The notes below the pieces were generated by a model. The model saw only the letters and a list, made by a program, of their open reading frames with translations. It searched no databases and was not told the DNA's origin. Source: Saposhnikovia divaricata (Eukaryota; Streptophyta; Magnoliopsida; Apiales; Apiaceae). Taken from it: a stretch of DNA of 64,000 nt. The stretch spans positions 2,790,001 to 2,854,000 of the forward strand of contig JAZHRN010000139.1 in NCBI GenBank assembly GCA_036435485.1, given 5' to 3'. Positions 1-14,496 of the stretch are shown here, one piece after another. Made by a program: the position numbers and the translations under genes. The stretch's first letter is position 1, and each line of letters opens with the position of its first letter.

Positions 1-2679
1 TATGGGTTATTGGAATTCAATGAAATTTTATTTTGTGCCATTCGGACCTGAATCGGGGCTGAAATGACTGAAACTCGGTTTTCGGATAATCCTGAAAGGG
101 GTTAGTACACGGGATATTGTTAAAAATCGAGTCGGACCATTTTATGGATATTTTTACATATTTTGTTCCTATGGGTTATTGGAATTCAACGCAATTTTAT
201 TTAGCGAAGTTCGGACCGGAATCGGAGCTGATATGATCGAAACTCGGTTTTCGGAAACTTCTCAAAGGGATTAGTACACGGGATATTGTTAAAAATCAAG
301 TCGGACAATTTTGTGGATATTTTTACATATTTTGTTCCTATGGGTTATTGGAATTCAATGAAAATTTATTTTGTGCCATTCGGACCTGAATCGGGGCAGA
401 AATGACTGAAACTCGATTTTCGGATAATCTTGAAAGGGGTTAGTACACGGGATATTGTTAAAAATCGAGTCGGACCATTTTATGGATATTTTTACATATT
501 TTTTTCCTATGGGTTATTGGAATTCAACGAAATTTTATTTGGTGCCATTCGGACCTGAATCGGGGCAGAAATGACTGAAACTCGGTTTTCGGATAATCCT
601 CAAAGGGGTTAGTACACGGGATATTGTTAAAAATCGAGTCAGACCATTTTATGGATATTTTTACATATTTTGTTCCTATGGGTTATTGGAATTCAACGCA
701 ATTTTATTTAACGAAGTTCGGACCGGAATCGGAGCTGATATGATCGAAACTCGGTTTTCGGAAACTTCTCAAAGGGATTACTACACGGGTTATTGTTAAA
801 AATCAAGTCGGACAATTTTGTGGATATTTTTACATATTTTGTTCCTATGGGTTATTGGAATTCAATGAAATTTTATTTTGTGCCATTCGGACCTGAATCG
901 GGGCTGAAATGACTGAAACTCGGTTTTCGGATAATCCTGAAAGGGGTTAGTACACGGGATATTGTTAAAAATCGAGTCGGACCATTTTATGGATATTTTT
1001 ACAAATTTTGTTCCTATGGGTTATTGGAATTCAACGCAATTTTATTTAGCGAAGTTCGGACCGGAATCGGAGCTGATATGATCGAAACTCGGTTTTCGGA
1101 AACTTCTCAAAGGGATTAGTACACGGGATATTGTTAAAAATCAAGTCGGACAATTTTGTGCATATTTTTACATATTTCGTTCCTATGGGTTATTATTCAA
1201 TGAAATTTTATTTGGTGCCATTCGGACCTGAATCGGGGCTGAAATGATTGAAACTCGGTTTTCGAATAATCCTCAAAGGGGTTAGTACACGGGATATTGT
1301 TAAAAATCGAGTCAGACCATTTTATGGATATTTTTACATATTTTGTTCCTATGGGTTATTGGAATTCAACGCAATTTTATTTAACGAAGTTCGGACCGGA
1401 ATCGGAGCTGATATGATCGAAACTCGGTTTTCGGAAACTTCTCAAAGGGATTACTACACGGGATATTGTTAAAAATCAAATCGGACAATTTTGTGGATAT
1501 TTTTACATATTTTGTTCCTATGGGTTATTGGAATTCAATGAAATTTTATTTTGTGCCATTCGGACCTGAATCGGGGCTGAAATGACTAAAACTCGGTTTT
1601 CGGATAATCCTGAAAGGGGTTAGTACACGGGATATTGTTAAAAATCGAGTCGGACCATTTTATGGATATTTTTACATATTTTGTTCCTATGGGTTATTGG
1701 AATTCAACGCAATTTTATTTAGCGAAGTTCGGACCGGAATCGGAGCTGATATGATCGAAACTCGGTTTTCGGAAACTTCTCAAAGGGATTAGTACACGGG
1801 ATATTGTTAAAAATCAACTCGGACAATTTTGTGGATATTTTTACATATTTTGTTCCTATGGGTTATTGGAATTCAATGAAATTTTATTTTGTGCCATTCG
1901 GACCTGAATCGGGGCTGAAATGACTGAAACTCGGTTTTCGGATAATCCTGAAAGGGGTTAGTACACGGGATATTGTTAAAAATCGAGTCGGACCATTTTT
2001 TGGATATTTTTACATATTTTGTTCCTATGGGTTATTGGAATTCAACAAAATTTTATTTGGTGCCAGTCGGACCTGAATCGGGGCTGAAATGACTGAAACT
2101 CGGTTTTCGGATAATCCTCAAAGGGGTTAGTACACGGGATATTGTTAAAAATCGAGTCGGACCATTTTATGCATAGTTTTACATATTTTGTTCCTATGGG
2201 TTATTGGAATTCAACGCAATTTTATTTAACGAAGTTCGGACCGGAATCGGAGCTCATATGATCGAAACTCGGTTTTCGGAAACTTCTCAAAGGGATTAGT
2301 ACACGGGATATTGTTAAAAATCAAGTCGGACAATTTTGTGGATATTTTTACATATTTTGTTCCTATGGGTTATTGGAATTCAATGAAATTTTATTTGGTG
2401 CCATTCGGACCTGAATCGGGGCTGAAATGACTGAAACTCGGTTTTCGGATAATCCTCAAAGGGGTTAGTACACGGGATATTGTAAAAAATCGAGTCGGAC
2501 CATTTTATGGATATTTTTACATATTTTGTTCCTATGGGTTATTGGAATTCAACGAAATTTAATTTGGTGCCAGTCGGACCTGAATCGGGGCGGAAATGAC
2601 TGGAACTCGGTTTTCGGATAATCCTCAAAGGGGTTAGTACACGGGATATTGTTAAAAATCGAGTCGGACCATTTTATGG
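1..2679. repeat. Mixed dimer/trimer zone
   Basis: The monomer order from GAATTC at 13 is A B, A C B, A B, A' B, A B, A C B, A' C B. B copies here carry both TTTAGCGAAG and TTTAACGAAG forms. One monomer, at about 1192, has lost three bases and its EcoRI site (TATTATTCAA for TATTGGAATTCAA). I see no long higher-order period in this part. It shows the basic grammar of the array: B ends every unit, and units are 338 or 507 bp. Confidence 0.85.
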
Positions 2680-5600
2680 ATATTTTTACATATTTTGTTC
2701 CTATGGGTTATTGGAATTCAACGCAATCTTATTTAACGAAGTTCGGACCAGAATCGGAGCTGATATGATTGAAACTCGGTTTTCGGAAACTTCTCAAAGG
2801 GATTAGTACACGGGATATTGTTAAAAATCAAGTCGGACAATTTAGTTGATATTTTTACATATTTTGTTCCTATGGGTTATTGGAATTCAATGAAATTTTA
2901 TTTTGTGCCATTCGGACCTGAATCGGGGCAGAAATGACTGAAACTCGATTTTCGGATAATCCTGAAAGGGGTTAGTACACGGGATATTTTTAAAAATCGA
3001 GTCGGACCATTTTATGGATATTTTTACATATTTTGTTCCTATGGGTTATTGGAATTCAACGAAATTTTATTTGGTGCCAGTCGGACCTGAATCAGGGCAG
3101 AAATGACTGAAACTCGGTTTTTGGATAATCCTCAAAGGGGTTAGTACACGGGATATTGTTAAAAATCGAGTCGGACCATTTTATGGATATTTTTACATAT
3201 TTTGTTCTTATGGGTTATTGGAATTCAACGCAATTTTATTTAACGAAGTTCGGACCGGAATCGGAGCTCGTATGATCGAAACTCGGTTTTCGGAAACTTC
3301 TCAAAGGGATTAGTACACGGGATATTGTTAAAAATCAAGTCGGACAATTTTGTGGATATTTTTACATATTTTGTTCCTATGGGTTATTGGAATTCAATGT
3401 AATTTTATTTTGTGCCATTCGGACCTGAATCGGGGCTGAAATGAATGAAACTCGGTTTTCGGATAATCCTGAAAGGGGTTAGTACACGGGATAATGTTAA
3501 AAATCGAGTCAGACCATTTTTTGGATATTTTTACATATTTTGTTCCTATGGGTTATTGGAATTCAACAAAATTTTATTTGGTGCCAGTCGGACCTGAATC
3601 GGGGCTGAAATGACTGAAACTCGGTTTTCGGATAATCCTCAAAGGGGTTAGTACACGGGATATTGTTAAAAATCGAGTCGGACCATTTTATGCATATTTT
3701 TACATATTTTGTTCCTATGGGTTATTGGAATTCAACGCAATTTTATTTAACGAAGTTCGGACCGGAATCGGAGCTCATATGCTCGAAACTCGGTTTTCGG
3801 AAACTTCTCAAAGGGATTAGTACACGGGATATTGTTAAAAATCAAGTCGGACAATTTTGTGGATATTTTTACATATTTTGTTCCTATGGGTTATTGGAAT
3901 TCAATGTAATTTTATTTTGTGCCATTCGGACCTGAATCGGGGCTGAAATGACTGAAACTCGGTTTTCGGATAATCCTGAAAGGGGTTAGTACACGGGATA
4001 TTGTTAAAAATCGAGTCAGACCATTTTTTGGATATTTTTACATATTTTGTTCCTATGGGTTATTGGAATTCAACAAAATTTTATTTGGTGCCAGTCGGAC
4101 CTGAATCGGGGCTGAAATGACTGAAACTCGGTTTTCGGATAATCCTCAAAGGGGTTAGTACACGGGATATTGTTAAAAATCGAGTCGGACCATTTTATGC
4201 ATAGTTTTACATATTTTGTTCCTATGGGTTATTGGAATTCAACGCAATTTTATTTAACGAAGTTCGGACCGGAATCGGAGCTCATATGATCGAAACTCGG
4301 TTTTCGGAAACTTCTCAAAGGGATTAGTACACGGGATATTGTTAAAAATCAAGTCGGACAATTTTGTGGATATTTTTACATATTTTGTTCCTATGGGTTA
4401 TTGGAATTCAATGAAATTTTATTTGGTGCCATTCGGACCTGAATCGAGGCTGAAATGACTGAAACTCGGTTTTCGGATAATCCTCAAAGGGGTTAGTACA
4501 CGGGATATTGTAAAAAATCGAGTCGGACCATTTTATGGATATTTTTACATATTTTGTTCCTAGGGGTTATTGGAATTCAATGAAATTTTATTTGGTGCCA
4601 GTCGGACCTGAATCGGGGCGGAAATGACTGCAACTCGGTTTTCGGATAATCCTCAAAGGGGTTAGTACACGGGATATTGTTAAAAATCGAGTCGGACCAT
4701 TTTATGGATATTTTTACATATTTTGTTCCTATGGGTTATTGGAATTCAACGCAATCTTATTTAACGAAGTTCGGACCGGAATCGGAGCTGATATGATCGA
4801 AACTCGGTTTTTGGAAACTTCTCAAAGGGATTAGTACACGGGATATTGTTAAAAATCAAGTCGGACAATTTAGTTGATATTTTTACATATTTTGTTCCTA
4901 TGGGTTATTGGAATTCAATGAAATTTTATTTTGTGCCATTCGGACCTGAATCGGGGCAGAAATGACTGAAACTCGATTTTCGGATAATCCTGAAAGGGGT
5001 TAGTACACGGGATATTGTTAAAAATCGAGTCGGACCATTTTATGGATATTTTTACATATTTTGTTCCTATGGGTTATTGGAATTCAACGAAATTTTATTT
5101 GGTGCCAGTCGGACCTGAATCAGGGCACAAATGACTGAAACTCGGTTTTTGGATAATCCTCAAAGGGGTTAGTACACGGGATATTGTTAAAAATCGAGTC
5201 GGACCATTTTATGGATATTTTTACATATTTTGTTCTTATGGGTTATTGGAATTCAACGCAATTTTATTTAACGAAGTTCGGACCGGAATCGGAGCTCGTA
5301 TGATCGAAACTCGGTTTTCGGAAACTTCTCAAAGGGATTAGTACACGGGATATTGTTAAAAATCAAGTCGGACAATTTTGTGGATATTTTTACATATTTT
5401 GTTCCTATGGGTTATTGGAATTCAATGTAATTTTATTTTGTGCCATTCGGACCTGAATCGGGGCTGAAATGACTGAAACTCGGTTTTCGGATAATCCTGA
5501 AAGGGGTTAGTACACGGGATATTGTTAAAAATCGAGTCGGACCATTTTATGGATATTTTTACATATTTTGTTCCTATGGGTTATTGGAATTCAACATAAT

Positions 5601-6904
5601 TTTATTTGGTGCCAGTCGGACCTGAATCGGGGCTGAAATGACTGAAACTCGGTTTTCGGATAATCCTCAAAGGGGTTAGTACACGGGATATTGTTAAAAA
5701 TCGAGTCGGACCATTTTATGCATATTTTTACATATTTTGTTCCTATGGGTTATTGGAATTCAACGCAATTTTATTTAACGAAGTTCGGACCGGAATCGGA
5801 GCTCATATGATCGAAACTCGGTTTTCGGAAACTTCTCAAAGGGATTAGTACACGGGATATTGTTAAAAATCAAGTCGGACAATTTTGTGGATATTTTTAC
5901 ATATTTTGTTCCTATGGGTTATTGGAATTCAATGAAATTTTATTTGGTGCCATTCGGACCTGAATCGGGGCTGAAATGACTGAAACTCGGTTTTCGGATA
6001 ATCCTCAAAGGGGTTAGTACACGGGATATTGTTAAAAATCGAGTCGGACCATTTTATGGATATTTTTACATATTTTGTTCCAATGGGTTATTGGAATTCA
6101 ACGAAATTTTATTTGGTGCCAGTCGGACCTGAATCGGGGCTGAAATGACTGAAACTCGGTTTTCGGATAATCCTCAAAGGGGTTAGTACACGGGATATTG
6201 TTAAAAATCGAGTCGGACCATTTTATGGATATTTTTACATATTTTGTTCCTATGGGTTATTGGAATTCAACGAAATTTTATTTGGTGCCAGTCGGACCTG
6301 AATCGGGGCTGAAATGACTGAAACTCGGTTTTCGGATAATCCTCAAAGGGGTTAGTACACGGGATATTGTTAAAAATCGAGTCGGACCATTTTATGGATA
6401 TTTTTACATATTTTGTTCTTATGGGTTATTGGAATTCAACGCAATTTTATTTAACGAAGTTCGGACCGGAATCGGAGCTCGTATGATCGAAACTCGGTTT
6501 TCGGAAACTTCTCAAAGGGATTAGTACACGGGATATTGTTAAAAATCAAGTCGGACAATTTTGTGGATATTTTTACATATTTTGTTCCTATGGGTTATTG
6601 GAATTCAATGTAATTTTATTTTGTGCCATTCGGACCTGAATCGGGGCTGAAATGACTGAAACTCGGTTTTCGGATAATCCTGAAAGGGGTTAGTACACGG
6701 GATATTGTTAAAAATCGAGTCGGACCATTTTATGGATATTTTTACATATTTTGTTCCTATGGGTTATTGGAATTCAACATAATTTTATTTGGTGCCAGTC
6801 GGACCTGAATCGGGGCTGAAATGACTGAAACTCGGTTTTCGGATAATCCTCAAAGGGGTTAGTACACGGGATATTGTTAAAAATCGAGTCGGACCATTTT
6901 ATGC
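2680..6904. repeat. 25-mer HOR, copy 1 (4225 bp)
   Basis: This is the first copy of a 4225-bp (25 x 169) tandem unit. The match to the next copy begins at 2680/6905 and runs to 6396/10621. Shared rare marks lie exactly 4225 bp apart: CGCAATCTTATTT at about 2722/6947, ATTTTTAAAAAT at 2986/7211, CATATGCTCG at about 3777/8002, CCTAGGGG at about 4559/8784 and CCAATGGG at about 6080/10305. Inside it, a 12-mer offset (2028 bp) links 2.5-3.3 kb to 4.6-5.4 kb, and a 7-mer (1183 bp) links 5425 to 6608. It is therefore built from earlier, nested duplications. Confidence 0.9.
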
Positions 6905-9900
6905 ATATTTTTACATATTTTGTTCCTATGGGTTATTGGAATTCAACGCAATCTTATTTAACGAAGTTCGGACCAGAATCGGAGCTGATATGATTGAAAC
7001 TCGGTTTTCGGAAACTTCTCAAAGGGATTAGTACACGGGATATTGTTAAAAATCAAGTCGGACAATTTAGTTGATATTTTTACATATTTTGTTCCTATGG
7101 GTTATTGGAATTCAATGAAATTTTATTTTGTGCCATTCGGACCTGAATCGGGGCAGAAATGACTGAAACTCGATTTTCGGATAATCCTGAAAGGGGTTAG
7201 TACACGGGATATTTTTAAAAATCGAGTCGGACCATTTTATGGATATTTTTACATATTTTGTTCCTATGGGTTATTGGAATTCAACGAAATTTTATTTGGT
7301 GCCAGTCGGACCTGAATCAGGGCAGAAATGACTGAAACTCGGTTTTTGGATAATCCTCAAAGGGGTTAGTACACGGGATATTGTTAAAAATCGAGTCGGA
7401 CCATTTTATGGATATTTTTACATATTTTGTTCTTATGGGTTATTGGAATTCAACGCAATTTTATTTAACGAAGTTCGGACCGGAATCGGAGCTCGTATGA
7501 TCGAAACTCGGTTTTCGGAAACTTCTCAAAGGGATTAGTACACGGGATATTGTTAAAAATCAAGTCGGACAATTTTGTGGATATTTTTACATATTTTGTT
7601 CCTATGGGTTATTGGAATTCAATGTAATTTTATTTTGTGCCATTCGGACCTGAATCGGGGCTGAAATGAATGAAACTCGGTTTTCGGATAATCCTGAAAG
7701 GGGTTAGTACACGGGATAATGTTAAAAATCGAGTCAGACCATTTTTTGGATATTTTTACATATTTTGTTCCTATGGGTTATTGGAATTCAACAAAATTTT
7801 ATTTGGTGCCAGTCGGACCTGAATCGGGGCTGAAATGACTGAAACTCGGTTTTCGGATAATCCTCAAAGGGGTTAGTACACGGGATATTGTTAAAAATCG
7901 AGTCGGACCATTTTATGCATATTTTTACATATTTTGTTCCTATGGGTTATTGGAATTCAACGCAATTTTATTTAACGAAGTTCGGACCGGAATCGGAGCT
8001 CATATGCTCGAAACTCGGTTTTCGGAAACTTCTCAAAGGGATTAGTACACGGGATATTGTTAAAAATCAAGTCGGACAATTTTGTGGATATTTTTACATA
8101 TTTTGTTCCTATGGGTTATTGGAATTCAATGTAATTTTATTTTGTGCCATTCGGACCTGAATCGGGGCTGAAATGACTGAAACTCGGTTTTCGGATAATC
8201 CTGAAAGGGGTTAGTACACGGGATATTGTTAAAAATCGAGTCAGACCATTTTTTGGATATTTTTACATATTTTGTTCCTATGGGTTATTGGAATTCAACA
8301 AAATTTTATTTGGTGCCAGTCGGACCTGAATCGGGGCTGAAATGACTGAAACTCGGTTTTCGGATAATCCTCAAAGGGGTTAGTACACGGGATATTGTTA
8401 AAAATCGAGTCGGACCATTTTATGCATAGTTTTACATATTTTGTTCCTATGGGTTATTGGAATTCAACGCAATTTTATTTAACGAAGTTCGGACCGGAAT
8501 CGGAGCTCATATGATCGAAACTCGGTTTTCGGAAACTTCTCAAAGGGATTAGTACACGGGATATTGTTAAAAATCAAGTCGGACAATTTTGTGGATATTT
8601 TTACATATTTTGTTCCTATGGGTTATTGGAATTCAATGAAATTTTATTTGGTGCCATTCGGACCTGAATCGAGGCTGAAATGACTGAAACTCGGTTTTCG
8701 GATAATCCTCAAAGGGGTTAGTACACGGGATATTGTAAAAAATCGAGTCGGACCATTTTATGGATATTTTTACATATTTTGTTCCTAGGGGTTATTGGAA
8801 TTCAATGAAATTTTATTTGGTGCCAGTCGGACCTGAATCGGGGCGGAAATGACTGCAACTCGGTTTTCGGATAATCCTCAAAGGGGTTAGTACACGGGAT
8901 ATTGTTAAAAATCGAGTCGGACCATTTTATGGATATTTTTACATATTTTGTTCCTATGGGTTATTGGAATTCAACGCAATCTTATTTAACGAAGTTCGGA
9001 CCGGAATCGGAGCTGATATGATCGAAACTCGGTTTTTGGAAACTTCTCAAAGGGATTAGTACACGGGATATTGTTAAAAATCAAGTCGGACAATTTAGTT
9101 GATATTTTTACATATTTTGTTCCTATGGGTTATTGGAATTCAATGAAATTTTATTTTGTGCCATTCGGACCTGAATCGGGGCAGAAATGACTGAAACTCG
9201 ATTTTCGGATAATCCTGAAAGGGGTTAGTACACGGGATATTGTTAAAAATCGAGTCGGACCATTTTATGGATATTTTTACATATTTTGTTCCTATGGGTT
9301 ATTGGAATTCAACGAAATTTTATTTGGTGCCAGTCGGACCTGAATCAGGGCACAAATGACTGAAACTCGGTTTTTGGATAATCCTCAAAGGGGTTAGTAC
9401 ACGGGATATTGTTAAAAATCGAGTCGGACCATTTTATGGATATTTTTACATATTTTGTTCTTATGGGTTATTGGAATTCAACGCAATTTTATTTAACGAA
9501 GTTCGGACCGGAATCGGAGCTCGTATGATCGAAACTCGGTTTTCGGAAACTTCTCAAAGGGATTAGTACACGGGATATTGTTAAAAATCAAGTCGGACAA
9601 TTTTGTGGATATTTTTACATATTTTGTTCCTATGGGTTATTGGAATTCAATGTAATTTTATTTTGTGCCATTCGGACCTGAATCGGGGCTGAAATGACTG
9701 AAACTCGGTTTTCGGATAATCCTGAAAGGGGTTAGTACACGGGATATTGTTAAAAATCGAGTCGGACCATTTTATGGATATTTTTACATATTTTGTTCCT
9801 ATGGGTTATTGGAATTCAACATAATTTTATTTGGTGCCAGTCGGACCTGAATCGGGGCTGAAATGACTGAAACTCGGTTTTCGGATAATCCTCAAAGGGG

Positions 9901-10621
9901 TTAGTACACGGGATATTGTTAAAAATCGAGTCGGACCATTTTATGCATATTTTTACATATTTTGTTCCTATGGGTTATTGGAATTCAACGCAATTTTATT
10001 TAACGAAGTTCGGACCGGAATCGGAGCTCATATGATCGAAACTCGGTTTTCGGAAACTTCTCAAAGGGATTAGTACACGGGATATTGTTAAAAATCAAGT
10101 CGGACAATTTTGTGGATATTTTTACATATTTTGTTCCTATGGGTTATTGGAATTCAATGAAATTTTATTTGGTGCCATTCGGACCTGAATCGGGGCTGAA
10201 ATGACTGAAACTCGGTTTTCGGATAATCCTCAAAGGGGTTAGTACACGGGATATTGTTAAAAATCGAGTCGGACCATTTTATGGATATTTTTACATATTT
10301 TGTTCCAATGGGTTATTGGAATTCAACGAAATTTTATTTGGTGCCAGTCGGACCTGAATCGGGGCTGAAATGACTGAAACTCGGTTTTCGGATAATCCTC
10401 AAAGGGGTTAGTACACGGGATATTGTTAAAAATCGAGTCGGACCATTTTATGGATATTTTTACATATTTTGTTCCTATGGGTTATTGGAATTCAACGAAA
10501 TTTTATTTGGTGCCAGTCGGACCTGAATCGGGGCTGAAATGACTGAAACTCGGTTTTCGGATAATCCTCAAAGGGGTTAGTACACGGGATATTGTTAAAA
10601 ATCGAGTCGGACCATTTTATG
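6905..10621. repeat. 25-mer HOR, copy 2 (partial, 3717 bp)
   Basis: This is the second, incomplete copy of the 4225-bp unit. It matches 2680-6396 with no mismatch that I noticed. It stops at base 10622, where TTTTATGCATA replaces TTTTATGGATA, so the last three monomers of the unit are missing or replaced. Such high identity over 3.7 kb within an array of diverged monomers implies a recent duplication. Confidence 0.9.
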
Positions 10622-11805
10622 CATATTTTTACATATTTTGTTCCTATGGGTTATTGGAATTCAACGCAATTTTATTTAACGAAGTTCGGACCGGAATCGG
10701 AGCTCATATGATCGAAACTCGGTTTTCGGAAACTTCTCAAAGGGATTAGTACACGGGATATTGTTAAAAATCAAGTCGGACAATTTTGTGGATATTTTTA
10801 CATATTTTGTTCCTATGGGTTATTGGAATTCAATGTAATTTTATTTTGTGCCATTCGGACCTGAATCGGGGCTGAAATGACTGAAACTCGGTTTTCGGAT
10901 AATCCTGAAAGGGGTTAGTACACGGGATATTGTTAAAAATCGAGTCAGACCATTTTTTGGATATTTTTACATATTTTGTTCCTATGGGTTATTGGAATTC
11001 AACAAAATTTTATTTGGTGCCAGTCGGACCTGAATCGGGGCTGAAATGACTGAAACTCGGTTTTCGGATAATCCTCAAAGGGGTTTGTACACGGGATATT
11101 GTTAAAAATCGAGTCGGACCATTTTATGGATATTTTTACATATTTTGTTCCTATGGGTTATTGGAATTCAACGCAATTTTATTTAACGAAGTTCGGACCG
11201 GAATCGGAGCTCATATGATCGAAACTCGGTTTTCGGAAACTTCTCAAAGGGATTAGTACACGGGATATTGTTAAAAATCAAGTCGGACAATTTTGTGGAT
11301 ATTTTTACATATTTTGTTCCTATGGGTTATTGGAATTCAATGAAATTTTATTTGGTGCCATTCGGACCTGAATCGGGGCTGAAATGACTGAAACTCGGTT
11401 TTCGGATAATCCTCAAAGGGGTTAGTACACGGGATATTGTTAAAAATCGAGTCGGACCATTTTATGGATATTTTTACATATTTTGTTCCTATGGGTTATT
11501 GGAATTCAACGAAATTTTATTTGGTGCCATTCGGACCTGAATCGGGGCTGAAATGACTGAAACTCGGTTTTCGGATAATCCTGAAAGGGGTTAGTACACG
11601 GGATATTGTTAAAAATCGAGTCGGGCCATTTTTTGGATATTTTTACATATTTTGTTCCTATGGGTTATTGGAATTCAACGCAATTTTATTTGGTGCCAGT
11701 CGGACCTGAATCGGGGCTGAAATGACTGAAACTCGGTTTTCGGATAATCCTCAAAGGGGTTAGTACACGGGATATTGTTAAAAATCGAGTCGGGCCATTT
11801 TATGG
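9947..11805. repeat. 11-mer HOR (first type), copy 1
   Basis: This is a 1859-bp (11 x 169) unit repeated once in tandem. The order is B A' C C B A C B A' X C, where X is a C/A chimera at 11502. Marks shared with the next copy include CCAATGGG (10302/12161) and GTCGGGCC with a T-run (about 11621/13480). The left part overlaps the tail of the 25-mer duplication, so one event used DNA already made by the other. Confidence 0.87.
11502..11670 (+). repeat. Chimeric C/A monomer
   Basis: This monomer begins with C alleles (AACGAAATTTT, TTTGGTG) and switches to A alleles (CCATTCGG, CCTGAAAGG), then has a GTCGGGCC and T-run tail. The same head-to-tail switch occurs in its duplicate at 13361-13529 and again at 34321-34489, where the tail is GTCGGACC. 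The next monomer, at 11671, is also mixed, with the B head AACGCAATTTT joined to C sites. Short-tract gene conversion is the simplest explanation. Confidence 0.75.
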
Positions 11806-14024
11806 ATATTTTTACATATTTTGTTCCTATGGGTTATTGGAATTCAACGCAATTTTATTTAACGAAGTTCGGACCGGAATCGGAGCTCATATGATCGAAA
11901 CTCGGTTTTCGGAAACTTCTCAAAGGGATTAGTACACGGGATATTGTTAAAAATCAAGTCGGACAATTTTGTGGATATTTTTACATATTTTGTTCCTATG
12001 GGTTATTGGAATTCAATGAAATTTTATTTGGTGCCATTCGGACCTGAATCGGGGCTGAAATGACTGAAACTCGGTTTTCGGATAATCCTCAAAGGGGTTA
12101 GTACACGGGATATTGTTAAAAATCGAGTCGGACCATTTTATGGATATTTTTACATATTTTGTTCCAATGGGTTATTGGAATTCAACGAAATTTTATTTGG
12201 TGCCAGTCGGACCTGAATCGGGGCTGAAATGACTGAAACTCGGTTTTCGGATAATCCTCAAAGGGGTTAGTACACGGGATATTGTTAAAAATCGAGTCGG
12301 ACCATTTTATGGATATTTTTACATATTTTGTTCCTATGGGTTATTGGAATTCAACGAAATTTTATTTGGTGCCAGTCGGACCTGAATCGGGGCTGAAATG
12401 ACTGAAACTCGGTTTTCGGATAATCCTCAAAGGGGTTAGTACACGGGATATTGTTAAAAATCGAGTCGGACCATTTTATGCATATTTTTACATATTTTGT
12501 TCCTATGGGTTATTGGAATTCAACGCAATTTTATTTAACGAAGTTCGGACCGGAATCGGAGCTCATATGATCGAAACTCGGTTTTCGGAAACTTCTCAAA
12601 GGGATTAGTACACGGGATATTGTTAAAAATCAAGTCGGACAATTTTGTGGATATTTTTACATATTTTGTTCCTATGGGTTATTGGAATTCAATGTAATTT
12701 TATTTTGTGCCATTCGGACCTGAATCGGGGCTGAAATGACTGAAACTCGGTTTTCGGATAATCCTGAAAGGGGTTAGTACACGGGATATTGTTAAAAATC
12801 GAGTCAGACCATTTTTTGGATATTTTTACATATTTTGTTCCTATGGGTTATTGGAATTCAACAAAATTTTATTTGGTGCCAGTCGGACCTGAATCGGGGC
12901 TGAAATGACTGAAACTCGGTTTTCGGATAATCCTCAAAGGGGTTAGTACACGGGATATTGTTAAAAATCGAGTCGGACCATTTTATGGATATTTTTACAT
13001 ATTTTGTTCCTATGGGTTATTGGAATTCAACGCAATTTTATTTAACGAAGTTCGGACCGGAATCGGAGCTCATATGATCGAAACTCGGTTTTCGGAAACT
13101 TCTCAAAGGGATTAGTACACGGGATATTGTTAAAAATCAAGTCGGACAATTTTGTGGATATTTTTACATATTTTGTTCCTATGGGTTATTGGAATTCAAT
13201 GAAATTTTATTTGGTGCCATTCGGACCTGAATCGGGGCTGAAATGACTGAAACTCGGTTTTCGGATAATCCTCAAAGGGGTTAGTACACGGGATATTGTT
13301 AAAAATCGAGTCGGACCATTTTATGGATATTTTTACATATTTTGTTCCTATGGGTTATTGGAATTCAACGAAATTTTATTTGGTGCCATTCGGACCTGAA
13401 TCGGGGCTGAAATGACTGAAACTCGGTTTTCGGATAATCCTGAAAGGGGTTAGTACACGGGATATTGTTAAAAATCGAGTCGGGCCATTTTTTGGATATT
13501 TTTACATATTTTGTTCCTATGGGTTATTGGAATTCAACGCAATTTTATTTGGTGCCAGTCGGACCTGAATCGGGGCTGAAATGATTGAAACTCGGTTTTC
13601 GGATAATCCTCAAAGGGGTTAGTACACGGGATATTGTTAAAAATCGAGTCGGGCCATTTTATGGATATTTTTACATATTTTGTTCCTATGGGTTATTGGA
13701 ATTCAACGCAATTTTATTTAACGAAGTTCGGACCGGAATCGGAGCTCATATGATCGAAACTCGGTTTTCGGAAACTTCTCAAAGGGATTAGTACACGGGA
13801 TATTGTTAAAAATCAAGTCGGACAATTTTGTGGATATTTTTACATATTTTGTTCCTATGGGTTATTGGAATTCAATGAAATTTTATTTGGTGCCATTCGG
13901 ACCTGAATCGGGGCTGAAATGACTGAAACTCGGTTTTCGGATAATCCTCAAAGGGGTTAGTACACGGGATATTGTTAAAAATCGAGTCGGACCATTTTAT
14001 GGATATTTTTACATATTTTGTTCC
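11806..14024. repeat. 11-mer HOR (first type), copy 2 plus 360 bp of a third
   Basis: This is the second copy of the 1859-bp unit. The match extends to 14024, where CCTATGGG replaces CCAATGGG. Differences from copy 1 that I saw are single bases, for example ATGATTG against ATGACTG near 13584 and GGTTAG against GGTTTG near 12945. The 360 bp beyond a full unit suggests that the exchange breakpoint was inside monomers rather than at monomer ends. Confidence 0.85.
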
Positions 14025-14496
14025 TATGGGTTATTGGAATTCAACGAAATTTTATTTGGTGCCAGTCGGACCTGAATCGGGGCTGAAATGACTGAAACTC
14101 GGTTTTCGGATAATCCTCAAAGGGGTTAGTACACGGGATATTGTTAAAAATCGAGTCGGACCATTTTATGGATATTTTTACATATTTTGTTCCTATGGCT
14201 TATTGGAATTCAACGCAATTTTATTTAACGAAGTTCGGACCGGAATCGGAGCTGATATGATCGAAACTCGGTTTTCGGAAACTTCTCAAAGGGATTAGTA
14301 CACGGGATATTGTTAAAAATCAAGTCGGACAATTTAGTTGATATTTTTACATATTTTGTTCCTATGGGTTATTGGAATTCAATGAAATTTTATTTTGTGC
14401 CATTCGGACCTGAATCGGGGCAGAAATGACTGAAACTCGATTTTCGGATAATCCTGAAAGGGGTTAGTACACGGGATATTGTTAAAAATCGAGTCC

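Noticed and set aside
1192..1200. Possible insertion or recombination junction where the EcoRI site is lost
   Set aside because: It is a plain 3-bp deletion (GGA); sequence on both sides continues in the normal monomer order. Similar single-base EcoRI losses at 23840, 25361 and 52914 are point changes.
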